From Mesorhizobium sp. YC-39 (GTDB lineage Bacteria > Pseudomonadota > Alphaproteobacteria > Rhizobiales > Rhizobiaceae), in the NCBI RefSeq assembly GCF_025753795.1, contig NZ_JAOWPS010000002.1:496001-560000 (forward strand): 64,000 nt of DNA, given 5' to 3'. Positions 8,789 through 17,530 of the stretch are shown piece by piece. The notes under the pieces are model-generated. The model worked only from the letters and a program-made list of their open reading frames with translations. It was not told the DNA's origin and did no database searches. Each line of letters starts with the position of its first letter. Position 1 is the stretch's first letter. The position numbers and the translations under genes are program-made.

Positions 8789-9268
8789 GTGCAGAAAACC
8801 ATCATCGCCGCTGCCATTGTCGCCATCTGGGCAGGACAGGCTCATGCGCGCGACCAGGGTGTCGAGCTCGGCGTGCTGGACTGCGCCATCGACGGCGGCA
8901 CCGGCTTCATCTTCGGCTCGAGCAAGGATCTGAGCTGCACCTTCACGCCTGCCGACAAGACGTTTGCGCCGGAAGCCTATTTCGGTGTGGTCAACAAATA
9001 CGGGCTGGACATTGGCACCACCAAACAGAGCGTGATGCAGTGGCTGGTGCTGACACCGCTGAAAAACATCTATGCGCCAGGCGCGCTGGCCGGCGACTAT
9101 GTCGGCGCCAGCGCTGAAGTGACGGCCGCGGTCGGCGCCGGCGCCAACCTGCTGGTCGGCGGCTCCTCGCAGGCTTTCACGCTACAGCCACTAAGCCTGC
9201 AGACACAGACCGGCGCCAACATCGCCATCGGCGTCAGCCAGTTCCGGTTGCGCAGCACGGCCGATTGA
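8789..9268 (+). CDS. DUF992 exported protein (copy 2)
   Basis: 159 residues starting at GTG 8789, with GGGGGA upstream as ribosome site. A signal peptide (IIAAAIVAIWAGQAHA) is followed by the same DUF992 blocks as the gene at 8181: LGVLDCAIDGGTGFIFGSS, CTFTPADKTF, KYGLDIGTT and GAGANLLVGG. The two paralogs are clearly diverged, and a hairpin and a palindromic repeat separate them, so they may be expressed separately. The function is unknown. Confidence 0.85.
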   Translation: MQKTIIAAAIVAIWAGQAHARDQGVELGVLDCAIDGGTGFIFGSSKDLSCTFTPADKTFAPEAYFGVVNKYGLDIGTTKQSVMQWLVLTPLKNIYAPGALAGDYVGASAEVTAAVGAGANLLVGGSSQAFTLQPLSLQTQTGANIAIGVSQFRLRSTAD

Positions 9269-9409
9269 GTCAGGAGGATCGCGCTGCGCGCAAAAAACCG
9301 CTTGAGCTCAATCGCGGTTGAGGTTCTACAAAGCCTTCCCTGTGGGAACAGGGCGCGTCTTCTCAACGCCGACGCTCCGGCACTTTTACTGGCAAGTCGG
9401 GAGGTCGAA

Positions 9410-10846
9410 TTGGTCACAAGCGGCAGCAACAGGGTGGACTGGCGGGCGCTGTGGGCGAGCGGCGATCTGGCACGCTTCTGCTTCATCAGCCTCGGCATCC
9501 TGCTGCACGCCACCAACGAGACGATGGTGGCGACGATCATGCCCGCCATGGTTGGCGAACTCGCCGGCGTGCAATTGGTCGGCTGGTCGCTGGCGGTCTA
9601 CGAGCTCGGCGCCATAGTCGCCGGAGCGGCCGCCGGACGGCTGGTGAGCTTTGTCGCGCTGCGCACCAACATGGTGGTTGCCGCCCTGCTCTACGCAGCC
9701 GGCGCCCTGGTCTGCGCCACCGCGCCCTCCATGCCCCTGTTCTTGACCGGGCGCCTGATTGAGGGATTTGGCGGCGGCGCTCTGGTGTCGCTGGCCTTCG
9801 TCTCGGTCGAACGGCTGTTTCCACGCGCCATCTGGCCACAGCTTTTCGGCGTGATGTCGGCGATCTGGGGCGTCGCCGCTTTCAGCGGGCCGATGCTGGG
9901 TGCGTTGATGGCCGAGTTGCTGTCCTGGCGCTGGGCCTTCGGCATCTTTACGCTCGGCGGCACGGCCATGGCGCTGGCGAGCTTCATCGTGCTCGACACG
10001 CCGCAAGCGACCAGGCCGCAAGCGATCACCGGCACGGCGCCACCCTTTCCCTTTGCCGCGCTTGGCTGCCTTGCCGTCGCCGTTGTGCTGATCGCCACAG
10101 CCGGCGTCGACATTGCGTTGCTGCGCTCGTCCCTGCTCCTGGCCCTCGGCCTGATCGGCCTCGCATTGTTCGTCCGCATCGATGCGTTGAAGCCGCGCTC
10201 GCGATTGTTCCCGTCGCGGCTGTTCTCATGGCGCACGCCGGTCGGCAGCGGCATGACCATGATCGCCGCCTTTTCGGTGGCGACCTGCTCCTTCGGCGTC
10301 TACGGGCCGCTGCTGCTGACCAGCCTGCACGGCATTCCGATCCTGACCACCGGCTACATCATCGCCGCCGAATCGATCGCCTGGTCGATCCTGTCGATCC
10401 TGGTCGCCAATGCACCGCCGGAGCGCGAACGACTGATCATTACCGGCGGCGCAGTGATGATCGCGGCCGGCATCGCCGGTTTCGCCTATGCGGTGCCAGT
10501 GGGGTCGATTCCGCTGATCCTGTTTTGCGCTTTGTTGCAAGGCGGCGGCTTCGGCATCGCCTGGCCCTTCGTCACGCGGGTGATCGTGGCATCGGCCAGG
10601 GATGGCGAGCAGACGATTGCTTCCGCCGCTGTGCCGACGATGCAGCGCATCGGCTATGCGGTGGGTGCCGCATTGACCGGCATCGTCGCCAACGCCAGCG
10701 GCTTTTCCGAAGGCCTTAACCGCGAGGCGGCGGCGAGCGTCGCAAGCTGGCTGTTCCTCGCTTTCGTGCCACTCGGGATTCTGGGCTGCCTTGCCGCACT
10801 GAGGATTTCAGTCATATCAGATCAACCTCAGGAAGCTGTCCCGTAG
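9410..10846 (+). CDS. MFS transporter
   Basis: About 478 residues, almost all hydrophobic, of the major facilitator superfamily, most like drug/H+ antiporters. HATNETMVATIMPAMVGEL near the N-terminus matches the TM1 region of the EmrB/DHA type, and GVAAFSGPMLGALM matches motif C (GxxxGPxxGG) of antiporters. The reading frame is open from 9302, but TTG 9410 sits 5 bases after a perfect GGGAGG, so that start is chosen. The substrate is unknown. It converges on coaBC with a shared hairpin between them. Confidence 0.85.
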   Translation: MVTSGSNRVDWRALWASGDLARFCFISLGILLHATNETMVATIMPAMVGELAGVQLVGWSLAVYELGAIVAGAAAGRLVSFVALRTNMVVAALLYAAGALVCATAPSMPLFLTGRLIEGFGGGALVSLAFVSVERLFPRAIWPQLFGVMSAIWGVAAFSGPMLGALMAELLSWRWAFGIFTLGGTAMALASFIVLDTPQATRPQAITGTAPPFPFAALGCLAVAVVLIATAGVDIALLRSSLLLALGLIGLALFVRIDALKPRSRLFPSRLFSWRTPVGSGMTMIAAFSVATCSFGVYGPLLLTSLHGIPILTTGYIIAAESIAWSILSILVANAPPERERLIITGGAVMIAAGIAGFAYAVPVGSIPLILFCALLQGGGFGIAWPFVTRVIVASARDGEQTIASAAVPTMQRIGYAVGAALTGIVANASGFSEGLNREAAASVASWLFLAFVPLGILGCLAALRISVISDQPQEAVP

Positions 10847-10853
10847 GATCTAG

Positions 10854-10894
10854 GCATGATCCCGAAAGTGCAGACTTTTCGGACAAGATCATGC
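10854..10894. repeat. Palindromic intergenic repeat, family A (short copy)
   Basis: GCATGATCCCGAAAGT is inverted as TTTTCGGACAAGATCATGC, sharing its ends with the repeat at 6447-6536. It lies just after the MFS stop. Confidence 0.65.
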
Positions 10895-10910
10895 GCAAAA
10901 ACAAAGATTT

Positions 10911-10951
10911 AGAGCAGGATGACTGATTCAAATTTCAATTCATCCTGCTCT
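10911..10951. terminator. Bidirectional hairpin between MFS and coaBC
   Basis: AGAGCAGGATGA (10911-10922) is perfectly inverted as TCATCCTGCTCT (10940-10951). The right arm overlaps the coaBC stop codon. The convergent position suggests a two-way terminator, while the sequence class (AGCNGGATG / CATCCNGCT) matches the repeat at 16895-16931. Confidence 0.6.
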
Positions 10952-12422
10952 AGACGACAATCGTCTTCAGCCGTTCAGCGATCAGCGCGGCGAGCCGCGC
11001 CGCCACCTCGTCCTTGGTCATCTCCGGCCATTGCTCGACGCCGGTCTTGGAGACGATCCGCACCTTGTTGCGGTCGCCGCCCATCACGCCCGACGGACCG
11101 ACGCCGCTTTCATGCGACACATCGTTGGCGACGATGAAGTCGGCGCCCTTCTTCGCAAGCTTGGCCTCGGCGTTGCGGATGAGATCCTGCGTTTCGGCGG
11201 CAAAGCCGACGACCAGCCCCGGCCGCTGCTTGTGATGGCCGACCCCGGCCAGGATGTCCGGGTTTTCGACCATCTGCAGCGCCGGCGGCCCTTCGCCTGC
11301 CACCTTCTTGATCTTCTCGCCGGCCGCATCGGCGGTGCGCCAGTCGGCCACCGCCGCGACAAACACCGCCGCATCCGCTGGCAACAAGCTTTCGACCGCA
11401 TCCTTCATCTCGGCCGCGGTTTCAACATGCAGCGTCGTGACGCCGGCCGGATCGGCAATCGACACCGGACCGGAGACGAGGCGGACATCGGCGCCCAGCC
11501 TGGCAAGTGCGGCCGCGATGGCATGGCCCTGCTTGCCGGACGAGCGGTTGGCGATGTAGCGCACCGGATCGATCGGCTCATGTGTCGGCCCCGAGGTGAC
11601 GATGATCCTTCGGCCCGAAAGCGGCTTGGGCCTGGTATCGAGCAACGCCTCTATGGCAGCGACGATCTCCAGCGGCTCCGCCATACGGCCCTCGCCCGCC
11701 TCGTTGCTCTCGGCCATCTCGCCCTTTGCCGGGCCGATGAAGGCGATGCCGTCCTTGGCAAGCGTTGCGCGATTGCGGCGGGTCGCCGGATGCGACCACA
11801 TTTTCGGATTCATGGCCGGCGCCAGCAGGACTGGCTTGTCGGTAGCGAGAAGCACGGTCGAGGCAAGGTCGTTGGCGTGGCCATTGGCAAGTTTTGCCAT
11901 GAGATCGGCGGTCGCCGGCGCTACGACCAGCAGGTCGGCCTCGCGCGACAGCCTTATATGCCCGACATCATGCTCGTCATTGCGATCGAACAATTCGGTG
12001 AAGACATGGTCGGCGGAGAGCGAGCCGACCGAGAGCGTGGTGACGAATTCCTGCGCGGCTGATGTCATCACGACACGCACCGCAGCGCCCCGTTCGCGCA
12101 GCCGGCGGATCAGGTCGAGCGCCTTGTAGGCGGCAATGCCGCCGCCGATGATCAGCAGGATGCGCTTGCCGGAAAGGCCGCCGCGCGGCAAGACCTTGCC
12201 CGATGCAACGGCGATGGGTACTGTTGGACTGTGCAAACTCGTCAGTACGCGGAGGGTTTTCTCGATCTGGTCGATGCGGCCAGTCGGACCGAGCTGGCCT
12301 TCGACCGCGGCCCGGATCATGACCCGCGCCTGCTCTTCCATCGACCGGTCGTTCTCCGCCGCCAGTTGGCGCAGCAGTTCCTTGACCTCATCGTCAAGGT
12401 TGCGAATGGTGATGCTGGCCAT
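10950..12422 (-). CDS. coaBC: CoaBC with an N-terminal ribbon-helix-helix domain
   Basis: Bifunctional phosphopantothenoylcysteine decarboxylase / phosphopantothenate-cysteine ligase of coenzyme A synthesis, 490 residues. The CoaC flavoprotein domain starts near residue 84 (KRILLIIGGGIAAYKALDL), with the catalytic-site APAMNPKMW motif. The CoaB domain carries TSGPTHEPIDPVRYIANRSS and KIKK. Residues 1-45 (ITIRNLDDEVKELLRQLAAE, then RSMEEQARVMIRAA) are unlike CoaBC and look like a FitA/Arc-type ribbon-helix-helix DNA-binding domain. An in-frame linker of about 40 residues joins it. The ATG at 12422 is the only good start that includes it. Alternative: translation from an internal start giving a normal CoaBC of about 405 residues. 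Confidence 0.9.
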   Translation of the reverse strand: MASITIRNLDDEVKELLRQLAAENDRSMEEQARVMIRAAVEGQLGPTGRIDQIEKTLRVLTSLHSPTVPIAVASGKVLPRGGLSGKRILLIIGGGIAAYKALDLIRRLRERGAAVRVVMTSAAQEFVTTLSVGSLSADHVFTELFDRNDEHDVGHIRLSREADLLVVAPATADLMAKLANGHANDLASTVLLATDKPVLLAPAMNPKMWSHPATRRNRATLAKDGIAFIGPAKGEMAESNEAGEGRMAEPLEIVAAIEALLDTRPKPLSGRRIIVTSGPTHEPIDPVRYIANRSSGKQGHAIAAALARLGADVRLVSGPVSIADPAGVTTLHVETAAEMKDAVESLLPADAAVFVAAVADWRTADAAGEKIKKVAGEGPPALQMVENPDILAGVGHHKQRPGLVVGFAAETQDLIRNAEAKLAKKGADFIVANDVSHESGVGPSGVMGGDRNKVRIVSKTGVEQWPEMTKDEVAARLAALIAERLKTIVV

Positions 12423-12453
12423 GTGATTGCACTTTGGTTCGCAATTGCCGAAT

Positions 12454-12468
12454 GCAATGATAGCAATG
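12454..12468. promoter_or_regulatory. Direct repeats upstream of coaBC
   Basis: Two GCAATG hexamers, at 12454-12459 and 12463-12468, stand 9 bp apart, with a further GCAATT at 12441-12446 and flanking TGCA/ATTGA sequence, all within 60 bp of the coaBC start. Ribbon-helix-helix proteins bind short repeated sites, so this could be an autoregulatory operator. This is inference only. Confidence 0.35.
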
Positions 12469-12514
12469 CAATCAATTGAGAGCAAGGCATGTACGAGCTG
12501 TCGGATAATCGGCT

Positions 12515-14089
12515 CTAGAAAATCCGCCAGGCGATATAAAGCAGCGTCAGCGCGATCACCCACAGCGCCAGCCGGCCGGACCTGGTATAGCGCGCCTCCG
12601 CCTTGCCGATGGCGCGCGCGGTCGTCTTGTCGAAGCGTAGCCCGTGCTCGGCCATCAGGTCGATCTCGCGTGACAGCCGCTCCGTGCGAGCGGCAAGGTC
12701 GGGCGCCTGGCGGGCCAGCGCCAGCATCGCCTTGGCGCCATCGCGCGCATCGGTGAGCAGGCCGCGCGGCCCGAGATTGCCAGCGATCCAGTCGCCGACC
12801 ACCGGCTCGGACGTCTTCCACATGTTGAAGGCCGGATCGAGCGTACGGGCGACGCCTTCGACCACCACCATCGTCTTCTGCAGCAGGATCAGTTCCGGCC
12901 GCGTCGCCATGTCGAACAGCTCCGTCACCTCAAACAGCAGCGTCAACAGCTTGGCCATCGAGATGGTCTCAGCCGGCTGGCCATGGATCGGCTCGCCAAT
13001 GGCACGGATCGCCTGCGCGAAGGCGGCGACATTGTGCTGGCGTGGCACATAGCCGGCCTCGAAATGCACTTCGGCGACGCGCAGATAGTCACGGGTGATA
13101 AAACCGTAGAGGATTTCGGCGAGGAACCGGCGTTCCTTCTTGCCGAGCCGCCCGGCAATGCCGAGATCGACGGCGACGATGGTGCCGTTGGCCTCGACGA
13201 ACAGGTTTCCCGGATGCATGTCGGCATGGAAGAAGCCGTCGCGCAGAGTATGGCGCAGAAACGCCTGGATGAGATTGGCGGCGATCGCCCTGAGATCATG
13301 ACCGGCATCAGTGAGGCCGGCGATGTCGTTCATCTTGACGCCATCGACCCACTCCATGGTCAAGACGTCGCGGCCCGTCCGCTCCCAGTCGACGGACGGC
13401 ACGCGAAAGCCGGGATCGTCCTTGGTGTTCTCGCCAAGTTCGGAAAGGGCTGCCGCCTCGAGCCTGAGATCCATCTCGATCTTGGTGGTCTGCGCCAGTG
13501 TCTCGGTCACCTCGACCGGCCGCAGGCGGCGTGACGACGGGATATACTTTTCCTGCAGGCGAGCGGCGAGGAAATAGCTTTCGAGATCGTGGAAGAAACG
13601 ACGGCGCACGCCCGGCCGGATTACCTTCACCGCCACTTTCGAAGCAACGCCGTCATGGACGGTTTCGGCAGAATGGACCTGGGCGATCGAGGCGGCAGCG
13701 ACGGCATCGCCGAAACTGGCGTAGAGATCGCCGATCTTGCGCCCGAGCGAGGCCTCTATCGCCACGATGGCCTCGGCCTGCGGAAAGGTGTGCATCTTGT
13801 CCTGCAGCATGGCGAGATCGAGCGCCATGTCGTTGCCGACGACATCAGGCCGCGTTGCCAAGAACTGGCCAAGCTTGACATAGGATGGGCCAAGCCGCAC
13901 CACCGCCTTGGCCAGCCGGTCGCCGCGTTCATAGGCAAGCGCGCGGCGGCGCGTGAACAGCCGCGCCAGCCGCCAGCCGAATTTCGGCAAGCCGGAAAGC
14001 TCGTCGCCCGGCAGAGCCGCGACGACGCCTTCGCGAACCAGCACCCAGCCCGCCCGTGCGAGTCTGAAAGCAGCGCCGACGCTGCTCAT
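12515..14089 (-). CDS. ubiB: UbiB ubiquinone biosynthesis ATPase/kinase-like protein
   Basis: 524-residue ABC1/UbiB-family atypical kinase needed for ubiquinone synthesis. The family-specific KxGQ motif appears in SYVKLGQFLATRPDVV near residue 70. The Ala-rich loop ASIAQVHSA, the catalytic HADMHPGNLFV and the metal-binding VDLGIAG follow. One C-terminal membrane helix (LALWVIALTLLYIAW) anchors it. It lies 70 bp after ubiE and just before coaBC, the usual rhizobial ubiE-ubiB-coaBC order. Confidence 0.95.
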   Translation of the reverse strand: MSSVGAAFRLARAGWVLVREGVVAALPGDELSGLPKFGWRLARLFTRRRALAYERGDRLAKAVVRLGPSYVKLGQFLATRPDVVGNDMALDLAMLQDKMHTFPQAEAIVAIEASLGRKIGDLYASFGDAVAAASIAQVHSAETVHDGVASKVAVKVIRPGVRRRFFHDLESYFLAARLQEKYIPSSRRLRPVEVTETLAQTTKIEMDLRLEAAALSELGENTKDDPGFRVPSVDWERTGRDVLTMEWVDGVKMNDIAGLTDAGHDLRAIAANLIQAFLRHTLRDGFFHADMHPGNLFVEANGTIVAVDLGIAGRLGKKERRFLAEILYGFITRDYLRVAEVHFEAGYVPRQHNVAAFAQAIRAIGEPIHGQPAETISMAKLLTLLFEVTELFDMATRPELILLQKTMVVVEGVARTLDPAFNMWKTSEPVVGDWIAGNLGPRGLLTDARDGAKAMLALARQAPDLAARTERLSREIDLMAEHGLRFDKTTARAIGKAEARYTRSGRLALWVIALTLLYIAWRIF

Positions 14090-14159
14090 GGCCGCGCGTA
14101 TCCCGCTGGTTTCCTAGACCGGCGAAAGGCATGTCGGGTGCGAAAAATACGGGCCAGCC

Positions 14160-14936
14160 TCAAAGCTTCCAGCCCGAATGCAGCGCGGCAATGCCGCCGG
14201 AATAGTTGCGGAAAGAGGCGCGGTCGAAGCCCGCGCGGGTGATCATGGAAGCAAAATTCACCTGATTGGGAAATTTACGGATCGATTCCACGAGATAGGA
14301 GTAGGGTTCGTCGTCGCCGGTGACCGCCTTGCCGATCCTGGGGATGGCATTGAACGACCAGGCTTCATAGGCCTTGTCGAGCAGCGGCATCTCGACCTCG
14401 GAAAATTCGAGGCAGAGAAAGCGCCCGCCAGGCTTCAAGACGCGATAGGCTTCGGCAAGCGCGACATCGATGCGCGGCACGTTGCGGATGCCGAAAGCGA
14501 TCGTATAGGCGTCGAATGTGGCGTCGGGGAACGGCAGTTCCTCGGCATTGGCCTCGACAAAATCGGTATTGTCGGACAGCCCTTTTTTCTCGGCCCGGTC
14601 GCGGCCGACGGCAAGCATCGAGCCATTGATGTCGAGGACCGTGGCGTGGGCATGACCGCGGCTCGCCTCGACGATACGAAAGGCGATGTCGCCAGTGCCA
14701 CCGGCAACATCGAGAACCTTCCAGCCCGGTCGCTTCGGCGGATTGAGCCATGTCACCATGGCGTCCTTCCACAACCGGTGCAGCCCGGCCGACATCAGGT
14801 CGTTCATCAGGTCGTAGCGGTTGGCGACCTTGTGGAAAACGTCGTTGACCAGGGACTGCTTGTCGCCTGCCCCTACGCGCTTGAAACCATAGGAGGTTTC
14901 CATGCCGCCCGCGGCCGTGGTTCTCTCAACTGACAT
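14160..14936 (-). CDS. ubiE: Ubiquinone/menaquinone C-methyltransferase UbiE
   Basis: 258-residue AdoMet-dependent methyltransferase for the C-methylation step of ubiquinone synthesis. Motif I reads [14 protein letters not shown] near residue 75. The UbiE signatures [37 protein letters not shown] and the C-terminal [14 protein letters not shown] are all present. Length is normal. It is the first gene of the minus-strand ubiE-ubiB-coaBC group and is divergent from add, with about 136 bp between them. Confidence 0.96.
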   Translation of the reverse strand: MSVERTTAAGGMETSYGFKRVGAGDKQSLVNDVFHKVANRYDLMNDLMSAGLHRLWKDAMVTWLNPPKRPGWKVLDVAGGTGDIAFRIVEASRGHAHATVLDINGSMLAVGRDRAEKKGLSDNTDFVEANAEELPFPDATFDAYTIAFGIRNVPRIDVALAEAYRVLKPGGRFLCLEFSEVEMPLLDKAYEAWSFNAIPRIGKAVTGDDEPYSYLVESIRKFPNQVNFASMITRAGFDRASFRNYSGGIAALHSGWKL

Positions 14937-15072
14937 TATTTTGATCCGTCATAAAACCGGCGGGACCATAGCCGATCGATGGTGCGGGCGCTATTGTTTA
15001 AGGCGCGGTGTTCGGCCGCGCTTCTGGTGCGGCTTTGAATCCCACACCAGACGGATCTGACGGGATGACTGC

Positions 15073-16047
15073 ATGCCATTGAAAGCAGAACTGCACTGCC
15101 ACATCGAAGGGGCAGCGGCGCCCGAGCTTGTCATCAGTCAGGCACAAAAATATGGCAAGGACACCTCGCCCTACATCCGGGACGGCTCATTCGTCTGGCA
15201 CGATTTCAGCTCCTTCCTCGCCGCCTATGATTTTTCCTCCGACCTGTTCCGCACGGAGGAGGACTATGCGCGGCTGGCCGATCATTATCTGACCAGCCTC
15301 GCCCGCGACGGCGCCATCTACTCCGAAGTCTTCACCTCGCCCGATCACGCAACGAAGGCCGGCCTGTCGCCCAAGGCCTATACGGACGCGCTTGGCGAAG
15401 GCATGGCCCGCGCCAAGGCCAAGACCGGCATAGAGGGCCGCATGATCGTCACCGGCGTGCGCCATATCGGCGTCGAGGCGATCGAGCAGGCGGCGCGTTT
15501 CGCGGCCCGCTGCGGCCATCCGCTGGTCACCGGCTTCGGCGTCGCAGGCGACGAGCGGATCGGCGACCTGGAAGACTATGTCAGGGCCTTCGAGATCGCC
15601 CGCGAGGCCGGTCTCGGCATCACCGTCCATGCCGGCGAACTGATGGGCTGGGAGAGTGTGGCGGCAGCGCTCGACCACATCCGCCCCTCCCGCATCGGCC
15701 ATGGCGTGCGCGCCATCGAAAACCCCGACCTTGTCAGGCGCATCGCCGACGAAGGCATCGTGCTTGAATGCTGCCCCGGCTCCAACATCGCGCTGAAAGT
15801 CTTCGACAGCTTTGCCGACCACCCTTTTCCGGCACTCAAGGCGGCGGGCTGCAAGGTGACGCTCAACTCCGACGACCCGCCCTATTTCTGGACGTCGCTG
15901 AAGCGCGAATATGACATTGCCGCCGAACATTTTGCGATGAACGACAAGGCTCTCACCGCCGTCACCAGAACGGCGATAGAAGCCGCCTTCGTCGACAGGA
16001 AGACCAGGGCGACGCTGCTCGCCCGTCTCAACGGCGCCGCGCGCTGA
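15073..16047 (+). CDS. add: Adenosine deaminase
   Basis: 324-residue zinc hydrolase that deaminates adenosine to inosine. The metal ligands are in ELHCHIEG near the N-terminus, HAGE near residue 190 and NSDDP near residue 278. SRIGHGVR supplies the catalytic histidine region. Adenine deaminases of the same fold are possible, but this subtype in rhizobia is normally annotated as adenosine deaminase. It is followed by upp and faces the pnp/deoA/cdd salvage genes, consistent with nucleoside salvage. Confidence 0.88.
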   Translation: MPLKAELHCHIEGAAAPELVISQAQKYGKDTSPYIRDGSFVWHDFSSFLAAYDFSSDLFRTEEDYARLADHYLTSLARDGAIYSEVFTSPDHATKAGLSPKAYTDALGEGMARAKAKTGIEGRMIVTGVRHIGVEAIEQAARFAARCGHPLVTGFGVAGDERIGDLEDYVRAFEIAREAGLGITVHAGELMGWESVAAALDHIRPSRIGHGVRAIENPDLVRRIADEGIVLECCPGSNIALKVFDSFADHPFPALKAAGCKVTLNSDDPPYFWTSLKREYDIAAEHFAMNDKALTAVTRTAIEAAFVDRKTRATLLARLNGAAR

Positions 16048-16162
16048 TCTCTTTACCGGTCGATTTCCGGCAAAAACTGTGGTCGGGGACGGCCAGGCGG
16101 TTCCTTGCCCGGCGCATTGCCGATAGTGTTTGCGCAAGCAGCCGGAATTTCAGGAGAGCACC

Positions 16163-16792
16163 ATGCAGGGCGTCACCGTCGTCGACCATCCGCTTGTCCA
16201 GCACAAGTTAACCATCATGCGCAAGAAGGAAACCTCAACGGCCGGCTTCCGGCGGCTGCTGCGCGAGATCTCGCTGCTTTTGGGCTACGAGGTCACCCGC
16301 AACCTCGAATTGACGACGACCACCATCGAAACGCCGATCGAGACGATGGAAGCGCCGACGCTGGAGGGCAAGAAGCTGGTCTTCGCCTCGGTGCTGCGCG
16401 CCGGCAACGGTCTGCTCGAAGGCCTGCTCGACCTGGTGCCGGCGGCGCGCGTCGCCCATATCGGCCTCTACCGCGACCACGAGACGCTGGAGGCGATAGA
16501 ATATTTCTTCAAGGCGCCGGGCGATCTTGCCGACCGGCTGGTGATCGTTGTCGATCCGATGCTGGCCACCGCCAATTCGGCGATCGCGGCCATCGACAAG
16601 CTGAAGGGACGCGGCGCCACCAACATCCGCTTCCTCTGCCTGCTGGCGGCACCGGAGGGCATAGAGCGCTTCACCAAGGCGCATCCGGATGTTCCGGTCT
16701 TCACCGCTTCCATCGACCGTCAGCTCAACGAGAAAGGCTACATCATGCCCGGCCTCGGCGACGCCGGCGATCGTATGTACGGGACCAAGTAG
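16163..16792 (+). CDS. upp: Uracil phosphoribosyltransferase
   Basis: 209 residues; makes UMP from uracil and [18 protein letters not shown] at the N-terminus, [17 protein letters not shown], the PRPP loop [12 protein letters not shown] and the C-terminal [14 protein letters not shown] are the hallmarks of UPRTase. The ATG at 16163 follows CAGGAGAG. It lies 115 bp after add and is probably co-transcribed with it. Confidence 0.95.
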   Translation: MQGVTVVDHPLVQHKLTIMRKKETSTAGFRRLLREISLLLGYEVTRNLELTTTTIETPIETMEAPTLEGKKLVFASVLRAGNGLLEGLLDLVPAARVAHIGLYRDHETLEAIEYFFKAPGDLADRLVIVVDPMLATANSAIAAIDKLKGRGATNIRFLCLLAAPEGIERFTKAHPDVPVFTASIDRQLNEKGYIMPGLGDAGDRMYGTK

Positions 16793-16894
16793 CTGGCCGT
16801 TTACCGATCGTTTACGAAAAGGCACGGTTTCGGCACGCGTTAAAGCGGCAAATACCGTGTCCGCGCTAACATGGACGCTCAAGACAAACGGATA

Positions 16895-16931
16895 GAGCGG
16901 GATGCCTGGTTCAATTTGGACCATCCCGCTC
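16895..16931. repeat. Palindromic hairpin, family C
   Basis: GAGCGGGATG (16895-16904) is perfectly inverted as CATCCCGCTC (16922-16931). It lies in the gap between upp and the next gene, so it may end upp transcription. Related hairpins are at 10911-10951 and 63719-63742. Confidence 0.6.
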
Positions 16932-16944
16932 CGGGGGCCGATCC

Positions 16945-17508
16945 ATGTTGCGCAGGCTTTTATTCCTTGGCGCGATTGCCGGGACATCGGTGTGGATCCC
17001 GATGCTCTATCAGTCCAATCCGCGGCTCATCGAAAGCCTGCTGAAGCCGGCGGCTTCGACCGGGCCGGTTGCCGATGCACAGCCGGACCTGACCATGGCG
17101 GCAGTTCCAGAAAGGCCGGCGACCCCACAGCCGCTTGGCCGCAAGGTCGTCGTCGCGGCGGACGCGCGCGGGCATTTCACCTCGGCCTTCAAATTCAACG
17201 GTCGTCAGGTCGACGGCATGATCGATACCGGCGCAACGTTCGTCGCCATCAACACCTCCACCGCGCGCCGGATCGGGATTTCGCTGAATGCCTCCGACTT
17301 CCGCCAAAAGGTCAACACCGCCAATGGCACGATCAACGCCGCCCTGGTGACGATCGATCGCCTGCAGATCGGCAAGATTTCAGTCGAGAGCGTCCAAGCG
17401 GTCGTGCTCGACGACAAGGCGCTGCGCATCAACCTGATCGGTATGAATTTTCTCCAGCGGCTCGAAAAGTATCAGGTCGAAAACGGCGCGCTGTTGCTCG
17501 TGCAATAG
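16945..17508 (+). CDS. Retropepsin-like aspartic protease (clan AA, TIGR02281 type)
   Basis: 187 residues. One N-terminal hydrophobic helix (LLFLGAIAGTSVWIPMLY) is followed by a Pro/Ala-rich linker, then a retropepsin fold. GMIDTGATFVAIN carries the catalytic DTGA near residue 93, and LIGMNFLQRLEKYQVENG is the typical C-terminal block. The family forms homodimeric aspartic proteases facing the periplasm in proteobacteria; the substrate is unknown. It stands alone, downstream of upp and convergent with deoA. Confidence 0.85.
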   Translation: MLRRLLFLGAIAGTSVWIPMLYQSNPRLIESLLKPAASTGPVADAQPDLTMAAVPERPATPQPLGRKVVVAADARGHFTSAFKFNGRQVDGMIDTGATFVAINTSTARRIGISLNASDFRQKVNTANGTINAALVTIDRLQIGKISVESVQAVVLDDKALRINLIGMNFLQRLEKYQVENGALLLVQ

Positions 17509-17530
17509 AGGCAGCTGTGTGGCAGAAGAA

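Noticed and set aside
10950..12500. A toxin-antitoxin pair at coaBC because of the RHH domain
   Set aside because: The RHH is fused to CoaBC, and no PIN/VapC-like or other toxin frame lies next to it on either strand.
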